Shown here: in pieces, positions 13,306 through 20,719 of the stretch
Layout of the letters: every line of letters begins with the position of its first letter
Numbering within the stretch: the stretch's first letter is position 1
Assembly (NCBI GenBank): GCA_052066835.1
Contig: JBQHRJ010000031.1
Origin: UBA2821 sp902763335
GTDB lineage: Bacteria; Bacillota; Clostridia; Lachnospirales; Lachnospiraceae
Length of the DNA stretch: 20,719 nucleotides
Reading direction: 5' to 3' (one strand)
Translations under genes and position numbers: made by a program
Notes under the pieces: model-generated
The model's input: the letters and a program-made list of their open reading frames with translations, nothing else
Told to the model about the DNA's origin: nothing
Databases searched by the model: none

Positions 13306-14044
13306 ATTGTAAAGCCCCTTTCAAATAAATTTTACATGCAAGAAAATATGACATAAAATAACAGCCCATACACGCAAAGGGTAAAATACCTACAACCAGC
13401 ATTGCCCCATTATTTTCATCAGAGCTAAACAGATTTTTTAGAAATTCAACTATTGTATATATTTGATTCGAGAATGCGTTCAATAAAAGAACAAATATTA
13501 TGGCTTCAAAAGTAAACACACACAACTTTACAATCTGCCCTACTCTGGTTCCAAATCTAACAACAAATATCATATCCCAGGATCTAAAGAAAATCTGTGC
13601 AAAAAACATTATGCTGATAAGATTCTGCACTCCTGACAACAGCACCTGCTTGGTGCATATATAGTAGAATGTTCCTGCTAACGAATACGCAAATCCATAT
13701 AATAGCATATATGTAATACTCATTCCTAAAATCAGCATATATTTGACATATAAATATCCTTTAGTGCCTTCTGCCGAAGTCGCAACAAAATATGCCCATT
13801 TTTTACTCTCATCATATTCGTATGTTTTCATTTCCAAATTGCCGGTAACCACTAATCCTATTACTGAAAAAATAATAAGTACTATTTTCCCATTGTCCCC
13901 ATTCATCAAAGAAATGCCTTCCCTAAATCCATTTTTCACTATAAAAATACCGAAGGTAACGAAAAAAACTAAAAAAGGGATTAACATGGTTAATAAAATA
14001 TATTTTTTATTTAGTTTCCATTCTTTATAAATAAAACCTGTCAT
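13295..14044 (-). CDS. ABC-2 type transporter permease (second)
   Basis: This 249-residue membrane protein has six predicted helices, starting MTGFIYKEWKLNKKYILLTM, the KEW-type N-terminus common in ABC-2 permeases of YtrB-like exporters. A cytoplasmic segment after helix 2 (MKTYEYDESKKWAYFVATSA, followed by YLYVKYM) matches the coupling region of this family. The start codon lies at the stop of the first permease, and its end overlaps the CPBP gene. With the ATPase it would form a heteromeric exporter; the substrate is unknown. Confidence 0.85.
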   Translation of the reverse strand: MTGFIYKEWKLNKKYILLTMLIPFLVFFVTFGIFIVKNGFREGISLMNGDNGKIVLIIFSVIGLVVTGNLEMKTYEYDESKKWAYFVATSAEGTKGYLYVKYMLILGMSITYMLLYGFAYSLAGTFYYICTKQVLLSGVQNLISIMFFAQIFFRSWDMIFVVRFGTRVGQIVKLCVFTFEAIIFVLLLNAFSNQIYTIVEFLKNLFSSDENNGAMLVVGILPFACMGCYFMSYFLACKIYLKGALQYGK

Positions 14045-14793
14045 TATTCGTACCGTTTTGCTTTCTCATATTTTTTTCCAGATACAAAAAAATATGCCAC
14101 AACAATTACAATCAGCAATGGCATTGCTACAACTCCAACTTTATTTATCAGTTTTAAAATTTCTTCAACAACCACTTTGGGTAAATCTAAATTTTTCATC
14201 TCTGTTTCAGACATATCATTTATTCTATTCATTATTGTAAAAACTTTTATAATAATATAGCTTATAACCAAACATGCAATTATGCACAGAACAATCTGAC
14301 CTTTCTTTTCCTGTCCCTTTGGACAAAAAGTCATAACCGCAGTTTTTAAAACATATATTCCAATATAAATGTCAAATAATATAATACTCAAAACAAGCAG
14401 TCCGGGATTCATTTTCACACCAGCCGCAAAACAATTAATTCCATATCCAATTACATCAATGGCAAACATCACCACAATTTCTAAAACAAGAAGAAGTGTT
14501 GCAGATTTTGCTCTGTCATCCGGTGTAATGGGTAAACATTCTGCATAGGTTAACCAACCTGATTCTCTATCAGATTTGTAAACATCATTCTCTCCAAGGC
14601 ACATAAAAGCTGTAACCACAAACAAAAATAAAGAAATAAATGCCGGAAATGAAGAAAAATCTTCCTCGGGATTCAAATAAAATGTTAAAAAAGAAAGTGC
14701 CACAAAAGAAAAAAGCAATAGAAATGCATATTTCATTCTATTTTGAAGAATTTTCCACTCACGAAAAACTAAAGATTTGTACTTTTTCATCAT
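14044..14793 (-). CDS. ABC-2 type transporter permease (first)
   Basis: This protein, about 249 residues from the ATG at 14793, begins MMKKYKSLVFREWKILQNRM, again the REW/KEW signature, and has six hydrophobic segments. The cytoplasmic loop DVYKSDRESGWLTYAECLPI is typical of ABC-2 permeases (ESGWLTY equals the SKKWAYF region of its partner). The GTG six bases earlier is possible but less likely. Its start overlaps the ATPase stop (ATGATG), showing translational coupling. The two permeases are distant paralogues and probably form a heterodimer. Confidence 0.85.
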   Translation of the reverse strand: MMKKYKSLVFREWKILQNRMKYAFLLLFSFVALSFLTFYLNPEEDFSSFPAFISLFLFVVTAFMCLGENDVYKSDRESGWLTYAECLPITPDDRAKSATLLLVLEIVVMFAIDVIGYGINCFAAGVKMNPGLLVLSIILFDIYIGIYVLKTAVMTFCPKGQEKKGQIVLCIIACLVISYIIIKVFTIMNRINDMSETEMKNLDLPKVVVEEILKLINKVGVVAMPLLIVIVVAYFFVSGKKYEKAKRYE

Positions 14794-15674
14794 GACCACA
14801 CTTTCTTCTCACGATTGACATAATATAACATTATTTCTTCTAAAGAAGCTTTATCCATAGGCATTCCTTTATATTTATCGCATACATTTCCATGATTATA
14901 CAATAATACCTCTGCACCAAAATGACTGATTCTGGCACTAATAACATCATCTGGATCAAGCTCCTTCATTTCATCTTTATCACATCGAATTATCGAGTGA
15001 CATGCGATTACTTCATCCTTTGCTCCTGTTAAAAGGATTCTTCCTCTGTCAATATATGTAACACAATCCGCTATTTTTTCTAAATCACTGGTAATATGTG
15101 AAGATAATAAAATACTCTTACTGCCATCCTCCACATATTCCATAAAGCAATGCAGAATTTGGTCACGAACCACAGAATCTAAACCTGCAGTTGGCTCGTC
15201 CATTATCAATAACTCTGCATTATGAGACAGTGCAAGTGCAAGCTGAAGCTTCATTTTCATCCCCTTTGACAGTTTCCCTACTTTTCTCCGCTCCGGAATT
15301 TCAAATCTATCTAGGTATTCTTTAAAGGTTACTTTATCCCATTCCTCATATAATCCTTCAAATATATACGATAAGTCTTTTGCGTCAAAAATGTCCTGAA
15401 CAGGCAACTCATCAAAAACAACTGCTATTCTCTTTTTAATATCCATTTCACATTTTCGATAATCCATTCCTAAAATCTTAATCTCACCTTCATCAATCGG
15501 AATAAGATTCATCATACTACGAATAGTTGTCGTCTTCCCCGCACCATTCTGACCGATATATCCCATGACACTTCCTCTGGGAACAGCAAAGCTGACTTTG
15601 TTTAAAACATATTCGTCGTATTTTTTTGATAGATTATTTATTTTCAGGCTATATGTTAAATCTATTTTTGCCAC
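14790..15674 (-). CDS. ABC transporter ATP-binding protein
   Basis: This 294-residue ATPase carries Walker A GQNGAGKTT (41-49), a signature motif LSKGM (135-139, a common variant of LSGGQ in YtrB/Bcr-type exporters), Walker B LLIMDE (155-160), D-loop AGLD (163-166) and switch His193 (LLSSHITSDLEKIAD). A C-terminal extension of about 90 residues follows. It energises the two permeases downstream. The start is GTG at 15674, with AAGGAGAA 8 nt upstream. Its first 13 nt overlap the tail of the decayed regulator at 15662-17161. In similar operons a GntR regulator holds that place; none is present here. Confidence 0.9.
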   Translation of the reverse strand: MAKIDLTYSLKINNLSKKYDEYVLNKVSFAVPRGSVMGYIGQNGAGKTTTIRSMMNLIPIDEGEIKILGMDYRKCEMDIKKRIAVVFDELPVQDIFDAKDLSYIFEGLYEEWDKVTFKEYLDRFEIPERRKVGKLSKGMKMKLQLALALSHNAELLIMDEPTAGLDSVVRDQILHCFMEYVEDGSKSILLSSHITSDLEKIADCVTYIDRGRILLTGAKDEVIACHSIIRCDKDEMKELDPDDVISARISHFGAEVLLYNHGNVCDKYKGMPMDKASLEEIMLYYVNREKKVWS

Positions 15675-17161
15675 ATCCGATTCTCCTTATTGATAATAAT
15701 CCAACGACCACTTCTGTTGGTTCCCTCTCTCTCAATAATATGCATATCTTGCAATTCCTTCATATCTTTCTGTACTTGCTTTCTAGTCAAATCTAATTCT
15801 TCCATTATTTTAGTCTGGGTTATTGTAGGATTCAATCCAATCAACTTTAATATATCCTGTTTTCTTTCGGCTCCTTTTTGGCTCTTTTTTGGCTCCTTTC
15901 TAGATTTTCCGTTTTTATCGCCTGTTTTTTCGCAAATTCAAGCACTAAACAAGTTCTATCTGGATTGTAACCTTCCTTTACAACCGGAACAACCCAGCCT
16001 TCATTTTCCCATACTTGATAAATATCCGGAATACCACTTCCAGCCCTTTCACCTACGCCAATCATATTGAACATCTTCATCAATGTTTTATTTCTAGGAT
16101 CTGAGATACCACCACGAAGCATCTGTTTCTTACCAGTCCGGATACCGCCGTGATTTTCAATAACCAGTTTATCCTCTTCCTTCTTAATCACAACACCACA
16201 AGGTAGAAAATAATCTGTATTTACTAAACAATTAACTAATGCCTCTCGAACTGCCTTATGGACTGGTGTATCATCAATTCTTGTGATTCCTTCCATTTTA
16301 AAAAGTTTCTTGATGTCTTTTGCAATTTTGCTATTCACTCTAAAGAAAAAGTCGAAAACATTGCCCGACCAATCGCCAGAACTTGACTGCAGACGGTCTG
16401 TCCAACGTATTGTCGGGTCAAGCATCTCCCTATAATCCAAGAAATACTCTGACAATATGATATTCTTCCCCAAACATAAGTAGTCCTGCAGTTGTAGGAT
16501 GTATTTTACCATCCTCACCATATCCCGCTGCACCAATTCTTTCAAAATACTCTTCAGTCGATAAATTGTTAAAAACATGCTCTGGTCTATAACTCTTATG
16601 ATGATTTCTAAATCCCTGTAAGGATTCTGTATCAATAACAGAGATATCAAACTGTTCAACAATCTTCATATCCTCTGTTTCTTCAGCAGCATCACGAAGC
16701 ATACCTTTAATCTCTACCTTTGAACAATGATAATCCCCTTCCCAATCTCTACGATAAGTGCCACCAAACAAATCATTGTTAATATATACAGGTTTCTGAT
16801 CACGTTTTGCTCTCGGTACATAAATAACCAAAATTGTATCACCATTGACCTCATAAGATTCTACATTTTTATCAGATAATAGATTAATACTTACTTTCTT
16901 AGTATCGTGAATTGTATTCCAAAAGTTTCTCTTTAACTTATCCGCATTCCTAAGCCCTGTAGTATACCATGTTCCATCCTGACGCTCACCCACGCCAAGA
17001 ATAATGACTCCACCATTAGAATTTGCAAATGACGAATACGATTCCCATAATGCTATCGGTAGTCCGCCTTCTGCCTTCTTCACTTCTCGACAGTTATCCT
17101 CTTTATATTTATCAAAATCAGATAAATTAAATAATTCTGACATATGAGATTTCAAACTCAT
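15662..17161 (-). pseudogene. AlbA_2 / ATP-binding transcriptional regulator, two frameshifts
   Basis: Three frames together spell one protein of the AlbA_2/divergent AAA family (often called RecG-like). Frame 1 (17161-16430) holds the AlbA_2 domain: SDFDKYKEDNCREVKKAEGG, ANSNGGVIILGVGE, RDQKPVYINNDL and LHPTTAGLLMFGEEY-like residues. Frame 2 (from about 16480 to 15847) continues YFLDYREMLDPTIRWTDRL, VREALVNCLVN and VIENHGGIR. Frame 3 (to 15662) gives a winged HTH (NPTITQTKIMEELDLTRKQV). The first break reads as a 2-nt loss in an AGAG repeat near 16455; the second lies in A-rich sequence near 15880-15910. It starts at ATG 17161 or 17143. The third frame overlaps the ABC gene start by 13 nt. 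Confidence 0.8.
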
Positions 17162-17196
17162 TTCCTCTATACCCACAAACAAACAGATAATAAATA

Positions 17197-17547
17197 TCAA
17201 CTAAATTTTTCAGTCCACTCTGCTTCCTTAAAGCCAACAAGCACAGTATCACCATTTACAACCAATGGTCGTTTTACTAACATTCCGTTTGTAGCAAGTA
17301 ACTGTATCTGCTCCTCTTCGCTCATCGTAGGAAGCTTGTCTTTAAGTTTCATTTCTTTATAAACAAGTCCACTGGTATTAAAGAACTTCTTAAGTGGAAG
17401 TCCACTCTTTGAATACCATTCCTTTAATTCATCATAAGTTGGATTTTCATCCACAATATGACGTTCATTATAAACTATATTATGCTCATCTAACCACTTT
17501 TTAGCCTTTTGACATGTTGAGCATTTGGGATAACATATAAATAACAT
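17197..17547 (-). CDS. ArsC/Spx/MgsR-family thioredoxin-fold protein
   Basis: From the ATG at 17547 (AGAGG 9 nt upstream) this is 116 residues. The N-terminus is MLFICYPKCSTCQKAKKWLD, with a CxxC at Cys9/Cys12 as in Spx and related proteins, and an upstream Cys5. The C-terminal half has the family's VKRPLVVN segment with the cis-proline, preceded by LLATNGML, and ends in GFKEAEWTEKF. Members act as arsenate reductase-like enzymes or as RNA-polymerase-binding stress regulators; the CxxC favours the redox-sensitive type, but the NCBI-style name would be arsenate reductase family protein. The regulator pseudogene starts 36 nt downstream of its stop. Confidence 0.85.
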   Translation of the reverse strand: MLFICYPKCSTCQKAKKWLDEHNIVYNERHIVDENPTYDELKEWYSKSGLPLKKFFNTSGLVYKEMKLKDKLPTMSEEEQIQLLATNGMLVKRPLVVNGDTVLVGFKEAEWTEKFS

Positions 17548-17562
17548 TTGCAAACACCTCTC

Positions 17563-17775
17563 TTACCAATAATAATTTCTATTATCTTCCAATTCTACTA
17601 ACGCATTATATAACCGGTCCTGCAATTCAGCCTTTGAAAGGCTAGCTTCCATAAGTAGTATACCATAGTATATGCTGTCTTTGTTGTGCTTTTTTGTTTT
17701 ATGCAATGCCCATTGCATTTGGTAAAATACTTTAAATATTGATTGCATTTCTACGATACCAGACCGTTGTCTCAT
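17563..17775 (-). CDS. Small hypothetical protein, possibly the 3' remnant of a longer gene
   Basis: A 70-residue frame (MRQRSGIVEMQSIFKVFYQM ... LSKAELQDRLYNALVELEDN) ends 15 nt before the ArsC-like gene. No good ribosome site precedes the ATG at 17775. The frame stays open upstream to 17883 (reading ...HFFIKFCQYQCEWKTDGNVV), where the RhuM pseudogene begins on the other strand. This suggests a C-terminal fragment of a longer protein cut off at that junction. I do not recognise the family. Confidence 0.4.
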   Translation of the reverse strand: MRQRSGIVEMQSIFKVFYQMQWALHKTKKHNKDSIYYGILLMEASLSKAELQDRLYNALVELEDNRNYYW

Positions 17776-17888
17776 GCCTTGAACTACATTACCATCTGTT
17801 TTCCATTCACACTGATACTGACAAAACTTAATAAAAAAGTGGATCTGATTTAAAAGATTGGTGTTCTGGCAAGTAAAATCAGTTCAAC

Positions 17889-18490
17889 ATATATATAAGA
17901 AAACCGATAACAGAAACAACTTTTGACGAAAATACTGTATGACGCTCATTAGACCAGATGGCTGAACTGTTCCAGAGAGACAAATCAACTATATCCAGAC
18001 ACATTAAAAATATATTTAAAGACGGCGAATTAGACCGAAATTCAATTGTTACAAATTTTGCAATGACTGCCTCTAACGAAAAAACTTATCAGGTGGATTA
18101 TTATAACCTTGATGTTATTATCTCTGTTGGGTATCGTATAAAATCTCTCCGTGGAACACAATTTCGTATATGGGCTATAGGAATTTATAAAGAATACATG
18201 AAAAAGGATTTGCTTTAGATGATGACAGGTTCAAACGATTAAGTGTTGGAAACTACTTTGATAAATTGCTTGCTCGTATCAGAGATATCCATTCCTCTAA
18301 AAAAGTATTCTAGCGAAAAGTACTGGAAATCTATGAATTAGTATCAACTATGACCCGCCGTGATATTCTTACCAGCAGTGGTCATATCATTCATAAGCAG
18401 ACTATAAAAAAGCTCATGAAGAATATAATAAATATAGGAAGCGTCTAGAAGATACATTATCTCCTGTTGATGAAGACTTTATTGAGAGTA
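17889..18490 (+). pseudogene. RhuM-family protein, heavily degraded
   Basis: The plus strand keeps recognisable RhuM sequence in order: LDQMAELFQRDKSTISRHIK, YQVDYYNLDVIISVGYR, GTQFRIWA..IYKEYM, GFALDDDRFKRLSVGNYFDK, LLARIRDIHSSKKVF, RKVLEIYE, RRDILTSSGHIIHKQ and EEYNKYRKRL. The lesions are specific: TGA at 17940-17942 where the family has Trp (DENTV*), a one-base loss in AAAAAGG near 18205, TAG at 18311-18313 for the Trp of VFWRK, an internal deletion after EIYE, and a frameshift in the A6 run near 18404-18411. RhuM proteins are mobile-island genes of uncertain function, some fused to Fic domains. It is on the opposite strand from almost every other gene here. Confidence 0.8.
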
Positions 18491-19165
18491 TTGATATGTT
18501 GAATCATATTACCAGAAATTCAAAAAATAGACTTTGCCTATTCAACTTCCCTGTTCCTCATCCTTGTGGGAATATTGGTTGTTTTTTCAATTTACTGCAT
18601 ATTAGTCTTACGAATATCTTACAAAGAACCTTTACTGACTATGAAGAACTCAAAAACTTTACTTCCGATTTTATTATCGCAATGCTTTTTTTCGTACTAC
18701 CATCCTAAATGAAATAGAATGAGACATTGTACCCTCTTTCAAGAGGGTATCTAGGAATTACGCAAAAATATCTAGATAATCCACTATAAGAAATACTCTC
18801 TGTGAACATTCTTGATATAGATTATTTCTTAAATAAAGACGATTTATTTATCGATGAGACTGGTGTAGAAAGGTTTTATATCTTCTAACGATGTCATCTT
18901 ATTTTCATGCCATCTTTTGTGTGAGTTATTTTATTCAAGAGTTTGACCAAAGTCGGATTTTCCTATAAAGCAAAACATTATCTGTTCATTGCACTCATAA
19001 ACCAACTTTTTTCTCTTTAGCTGAATTAATTAAATCTGAAATCAGCCCACTCAGTTCTACATTATTATTCACCTCATAAATTTTATTATTACACTAAAAT
19101 ATATTAATTAGACTCCTTGACACAAAGTCGCTTATATTCTAAAACATATATTTTTAGTTTCATTG
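18491..19165. other. Decayed stretch without an intact gene
   Basis: Several short open pieces occur but none makes a convincing gene. On the plus strand, 18496-18708 is open with poor composition and no ribosome site, and about 18800-18887 reads NILDIDYFLNKDDLFIDETG before a stop. A 9-bp inverted repeat, TACCCTCTT/AAGAGGGTA with a 2-nt loop, lies at 18730-18749 without a T tract. On the minus strand, small remnants follow the DUF5685 gene (see 18995-19163). Confidence 0.5.
18995..19163 (-). pseudogene. Small ORF remnant behind the DUF5685 gene
   Basis: An ATG at 19163, with GTAGGAG in the last codons of the DUF5685 gene as ribosome site, opens MKLKIYVLEYKRLCVKESN and stops at 19104. Another frame then reads NNKIYEVNNNVELSGLISDL followed by INSAKEKKVGL, stopping at 18995. 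Joined with a shift near 19085 they would give a protein of about 55 residues. The good ribosome site and the coding look of both parts suggest a broken third gene of the operon. No family is recognised. Confidence 0.4.
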
Positions 19166-20074
19166 CTATACTCCTACAAATTCATCACTAAGTTGATGCT
19201 CAATTTGAAAATATCTCTTGTGTAATATTCTATAATATGTAGCATTGCAGCCATATGAAATAATATTATCAATTATTTCACCATTCTTTTCCCATTTTAT
19301 CTCATTAAATGCTTTTTTCATTTTATATATCAATATTCCATTCATAATAGCAATTTTTTTATGTGTATTTATTTTTTCAGCTGAATCATCTTTTTGCATC
19401 ATTGTTGTTAACAAGTTGAATCGACCATTTTTAATATCTTCAATATAATCATCATACGCATCCATCATATAAATCCATTTTCCTAAGTTATAAACAATTG
19501 TATATATTTTGTCCTTTATCATTTCTTTAACTTCAATATCATACAATCTGAAATATATTCTAAAGATTTCTGTAAAAAATTCAGCGAAAGCATTTGTCAG
19601 TACATCAAAAGAAGTATTATTTTTCTCTAATTCATTTATATTGCTCATCATATCTGATAATACCTGAATTTCATTTGTATATTTAGTTGCAACACTCTTA
19701 TACTGCAAATTACTCATAAATTTTTTTAGTGCTAACTTTTTTATTATTATATTATCATCCTCAATATCGTCTTTTAGCTTTAAAACAGCCAAATAGTAAT
19801 TTATAAAAGCTGTATATTCTGTAACTCTTTCCGAAAATTCAGCATTAACTTTTTTCCTTAAATTTATCGGACATCTAAATGATATATTTGAATATGATGT
19901 ATCAAAGTTTTCAAGCACCAACATAAGAAACGTTACATCATAACTCAAAATCATTCGGTAAATAAATCCATAATTTTTACCAATCATGTGACATAATGTG
20001 CAATATTTTTTATTATATGTATAGTAATCCCTCATTTTTAATTCTTCTTTTTGTATTCTTATATAACCAAACAT
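19166..20074 (-). CDS. DUF5685 family protein
   Basis: This 302-residue, mostly helical protein has the DUF5685 hallmarks: start MFGYIRIQKEELKMRDYYTY, a CxxC at Cys25/Cys28 (YCTLCHMIGKNYG), LSYDVTFLMLVLE, a further Cys67 (FRCP), an acidic patch KLKDDIEDD (98-106) and DAYDDYIEDIKNGRFN (204-219). Function is unknown. The two Asp-rich helices in an all-helical protein recall class I isoprenoid synthases, but that is only a resemblance. The SD is AGGAAAC. The stop of the cysteine-rich gene is 9 nt upstream, so they form an operon. Confidence 0.85.
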   Translation of the reverse strand: MFGYIRIQKEELKMRDYYTYNKKYCTLCHMIGKNYGFIYRMILSYDVTFLMLVLENFDTSYSNISFRCPINLRKKVNAEFSERVTEYTAFINYYLAVLKLKDDIEDDNIIIKKLALKKFMSNLQYKSVATKYTNEIQVLSDMMSNINELEKNNTSFDVLTNAFAEFFTEIFRIYFRLYDIEVKEMIKDKIYTIVYNLGKWIYMMDAYDDYIEDIKNGRFNLLTTMMQKDDSAEKINTHKKIAIMNGILIYKMKKAFNEIKWEKNGEIIDNIISYGCNATYYRILHKRYFQIEHQLSDEFVGV

Positions 20075-20083
20075 ATATGTTTC

Positions 20084-20572
20084 CTAACAGCAACTATTGC
20101 ATCCCGATTCAATCGTGCCTATACATTTGTCCGAATACCATACACTACCCTTCTTGCAAAATTCAAAATTAAGATCATTCGGGTTTTCCACACAATATCC
20201 CACACACGCAGCACATCCTACACATCCACATATTCCTGAACAACACCCACCCTTGTCTCCATTATTTGTTCCTTCATTATGATTTTCAGGGAAATATATT
20301 GTTCTGCACTTTCCATTGGGATCCTCATAATATCCAAGTGAATATAAAACATTTATTTTATTCAACTCTTCTCCTAATACTCTATCTAAAAATGAAACTG
20401 CTTCTTCTATACGTTCCAACTTTAATAGCATATATCCTATACGAAAAGCCCTTTTTTCCGTAAATGGTAATAATTTTTCTTTATTCAAACTCTCTTCTAG
20501 TTCTTCTTTATTCAAAAATTTAATATCTTCTAGTTCTTCTCTATACATTTCCTTTTCTGTAATTGTTTCCAT
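20084..20572 (-). CDS. Cysteine-rich protein with TPR-like N-terminal helices
   Basis: This 162-residue protein has two parts. Residues 1-70 are helical and acidic, with a TPR-like unit (AFRIGYMLLKLERIEEAVSF). Residues 89-162 hold 13 cysteines, at 89, 110, 111, 115, 117, 120, 123, 127, 139, 150, 158, 161 and 162, including CCSGICGCVGC and a terminal CNSCC. There is no signal peptide. Such a tail could bind metal (zinc or iron-sulfur), carry disulfides or be modified. The start ATG at 20572 has GGAG some 15 nt upstream, rather far. It is 9 nt ahead of the DUF5685 gene, and the two are probably functionally linked. I do not recognise a named family. Confidence 0.7.
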   Translation of the reverse strand: METITEKEMYREELEDIKFLNKEELEESLNKEKLLPFTEKRAFRIGYMLLKLERIEEAVSFLDRVLGEELNKINVLYSLGYYEDPNGKCRTIYFPENHNEGTNNGDKGGCCSGICGCVGCAACVGYCVENPNDLNFEFCKKGSVWYSDKCIGTIESGCNSCC

Positions 20573-20612
20573 TTAATTACTGTATATCTCCTTTCCTTTA
20601 AAATATTCTTTA

Positions 20613-20657
20613 GGCGTTTGCGAAACGCCACAAGCCGCATAAATACGGCATTTTTTT
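20613..20657 (+). terminator. Hairpin pair with plus-strand terminator
   Basis: GGCGTTT-GCG-AAACGCC (20613-20629) is a perfect 7-bp hairpin. It is followed by GCCG...CGGC and a T7 run (about 20633-20657), which fits a Rho-independent terminator reading rightwards. No plus-strand gene lies to the left, so it may insulate the next unit from outside transcription, as element ends often do. Confidence 0.55.
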
Positions 20658-20686
20658 GTTGCTAAAAATAAAAATCTCCTCACGGT

Positions 20687-20698
20687 TTGTGGTATAAT
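20687..20698 (+). promoter_or_regulatory. Extended -10 promoter at the right edge
   Basis: TATAAT (20693-20698) is preceded by TGG, which gives the extended -10 form TGnTATAAT. No good -35 lies 16-18 bp upstream. It points rightwards to a gene beyond the window. Confidence 0.55.
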
Positions 20699-20719
20699 GG
20701 AGTTGCTAGAAACCATAAA

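Noticed and set aside
18496..18708. Plus-strand 70-codon frame, and an overlapping frame with a membrane-helix-like stretch
   Set aside because: No ribosome site; both are open in AT-rich decayed DNA after RhuM, and two conflicting frames cannot both be genes.
1..20719. CRISPR array or tRNA/rRNA genes
   Set aside because: No regularly spaced direct repeats and no tRNA- or rRNA-like sequences were seen by eye on either strand.

Overview
The window looks like a chromosomal segment of a low-GC Gram-positive gut anaerobe, most likely a Clostridia/Lachnospiraceae member. The DNA is AT-rich, Shine-Dalgarno sites are strong (AGGAGG-type), and several families typical of that group are present (CD3324-type HTH protein, DUF1062, DUF6591, DUF5685, WYL/GyrI operon). 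This taxonomic call is an inference from family content. Almost every gene is on the minus strand; the only plus-strand items I can support are a small structured RNA and the remains of a RhuM gene.

Layout. 1-1.1 kb: a frameshifted small gene and an RluE/RsuA-type pseudouridine synthase. 1.2-3.1 kb: a small coiled-coil/HTH protein with a clear promoter-plus-operator, then a MerR regulator and a membrane-anchored DUF6591 protein. 3.2-3.8 kb: a DinJ/YafQ toxin-antitoxin pair with its own promoter and terminator; the toxin has Asn where YafQ has a catalytic Asp. 3.8-5.25 kb: a MerR-methyltransferase fusion behind a cluster of three hairpins. 5.25-5.8 kb: a CD3324-type HTH protein and a short DUF1062 zinc-ribbon protein. 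6.0-8.2 kb: a WYL regulator, GyrI-like and SAP-domain operon with overlapping genes. 8.3-9.8 kb: a DUF3644 protein with a HEPN-like R-x4-H motif, a decayed gene upstream of it, and a convergent small RNA with a strong promoter and terminator. 10.0-11.4 kb: a surface protein with three 123-residue repeats. 11.4-12.45 kb: no intact gene, but a serine-recombinase remnant. 12.5-15.7 kb: an ABC transporter operon (ATPase, two permeases, CPBP protease-like protein). 15.7-17.5 kb: a frameshifted AlbA_2/ATP-binding regulator and an ArsC/Spx-like protein. 17.6-19.2 kb: a truncated small ORF, a RhuM pseudogene and further decayed sequence. 19.2-20.6 kb: a DUF5685 protein paired with a cysteine-rich protein. 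The right edge holds a hairpin, a plus-strand terminator and a promoter that point to a gene or mobile element just outside.

The region reads as accessory DNA: many small regulator-plus-partner cassettes (TA, MerR fusions, WYL/GyrI/SAP), a probable defence-type HEPN protein, and at least four decayed genes including a recombinase. The strongest candidate for something undescribed is the DUF3644 HEPN gene with its convergent, overlapping structured RNA. The second is the DUF5685/cysteine-rich pair.
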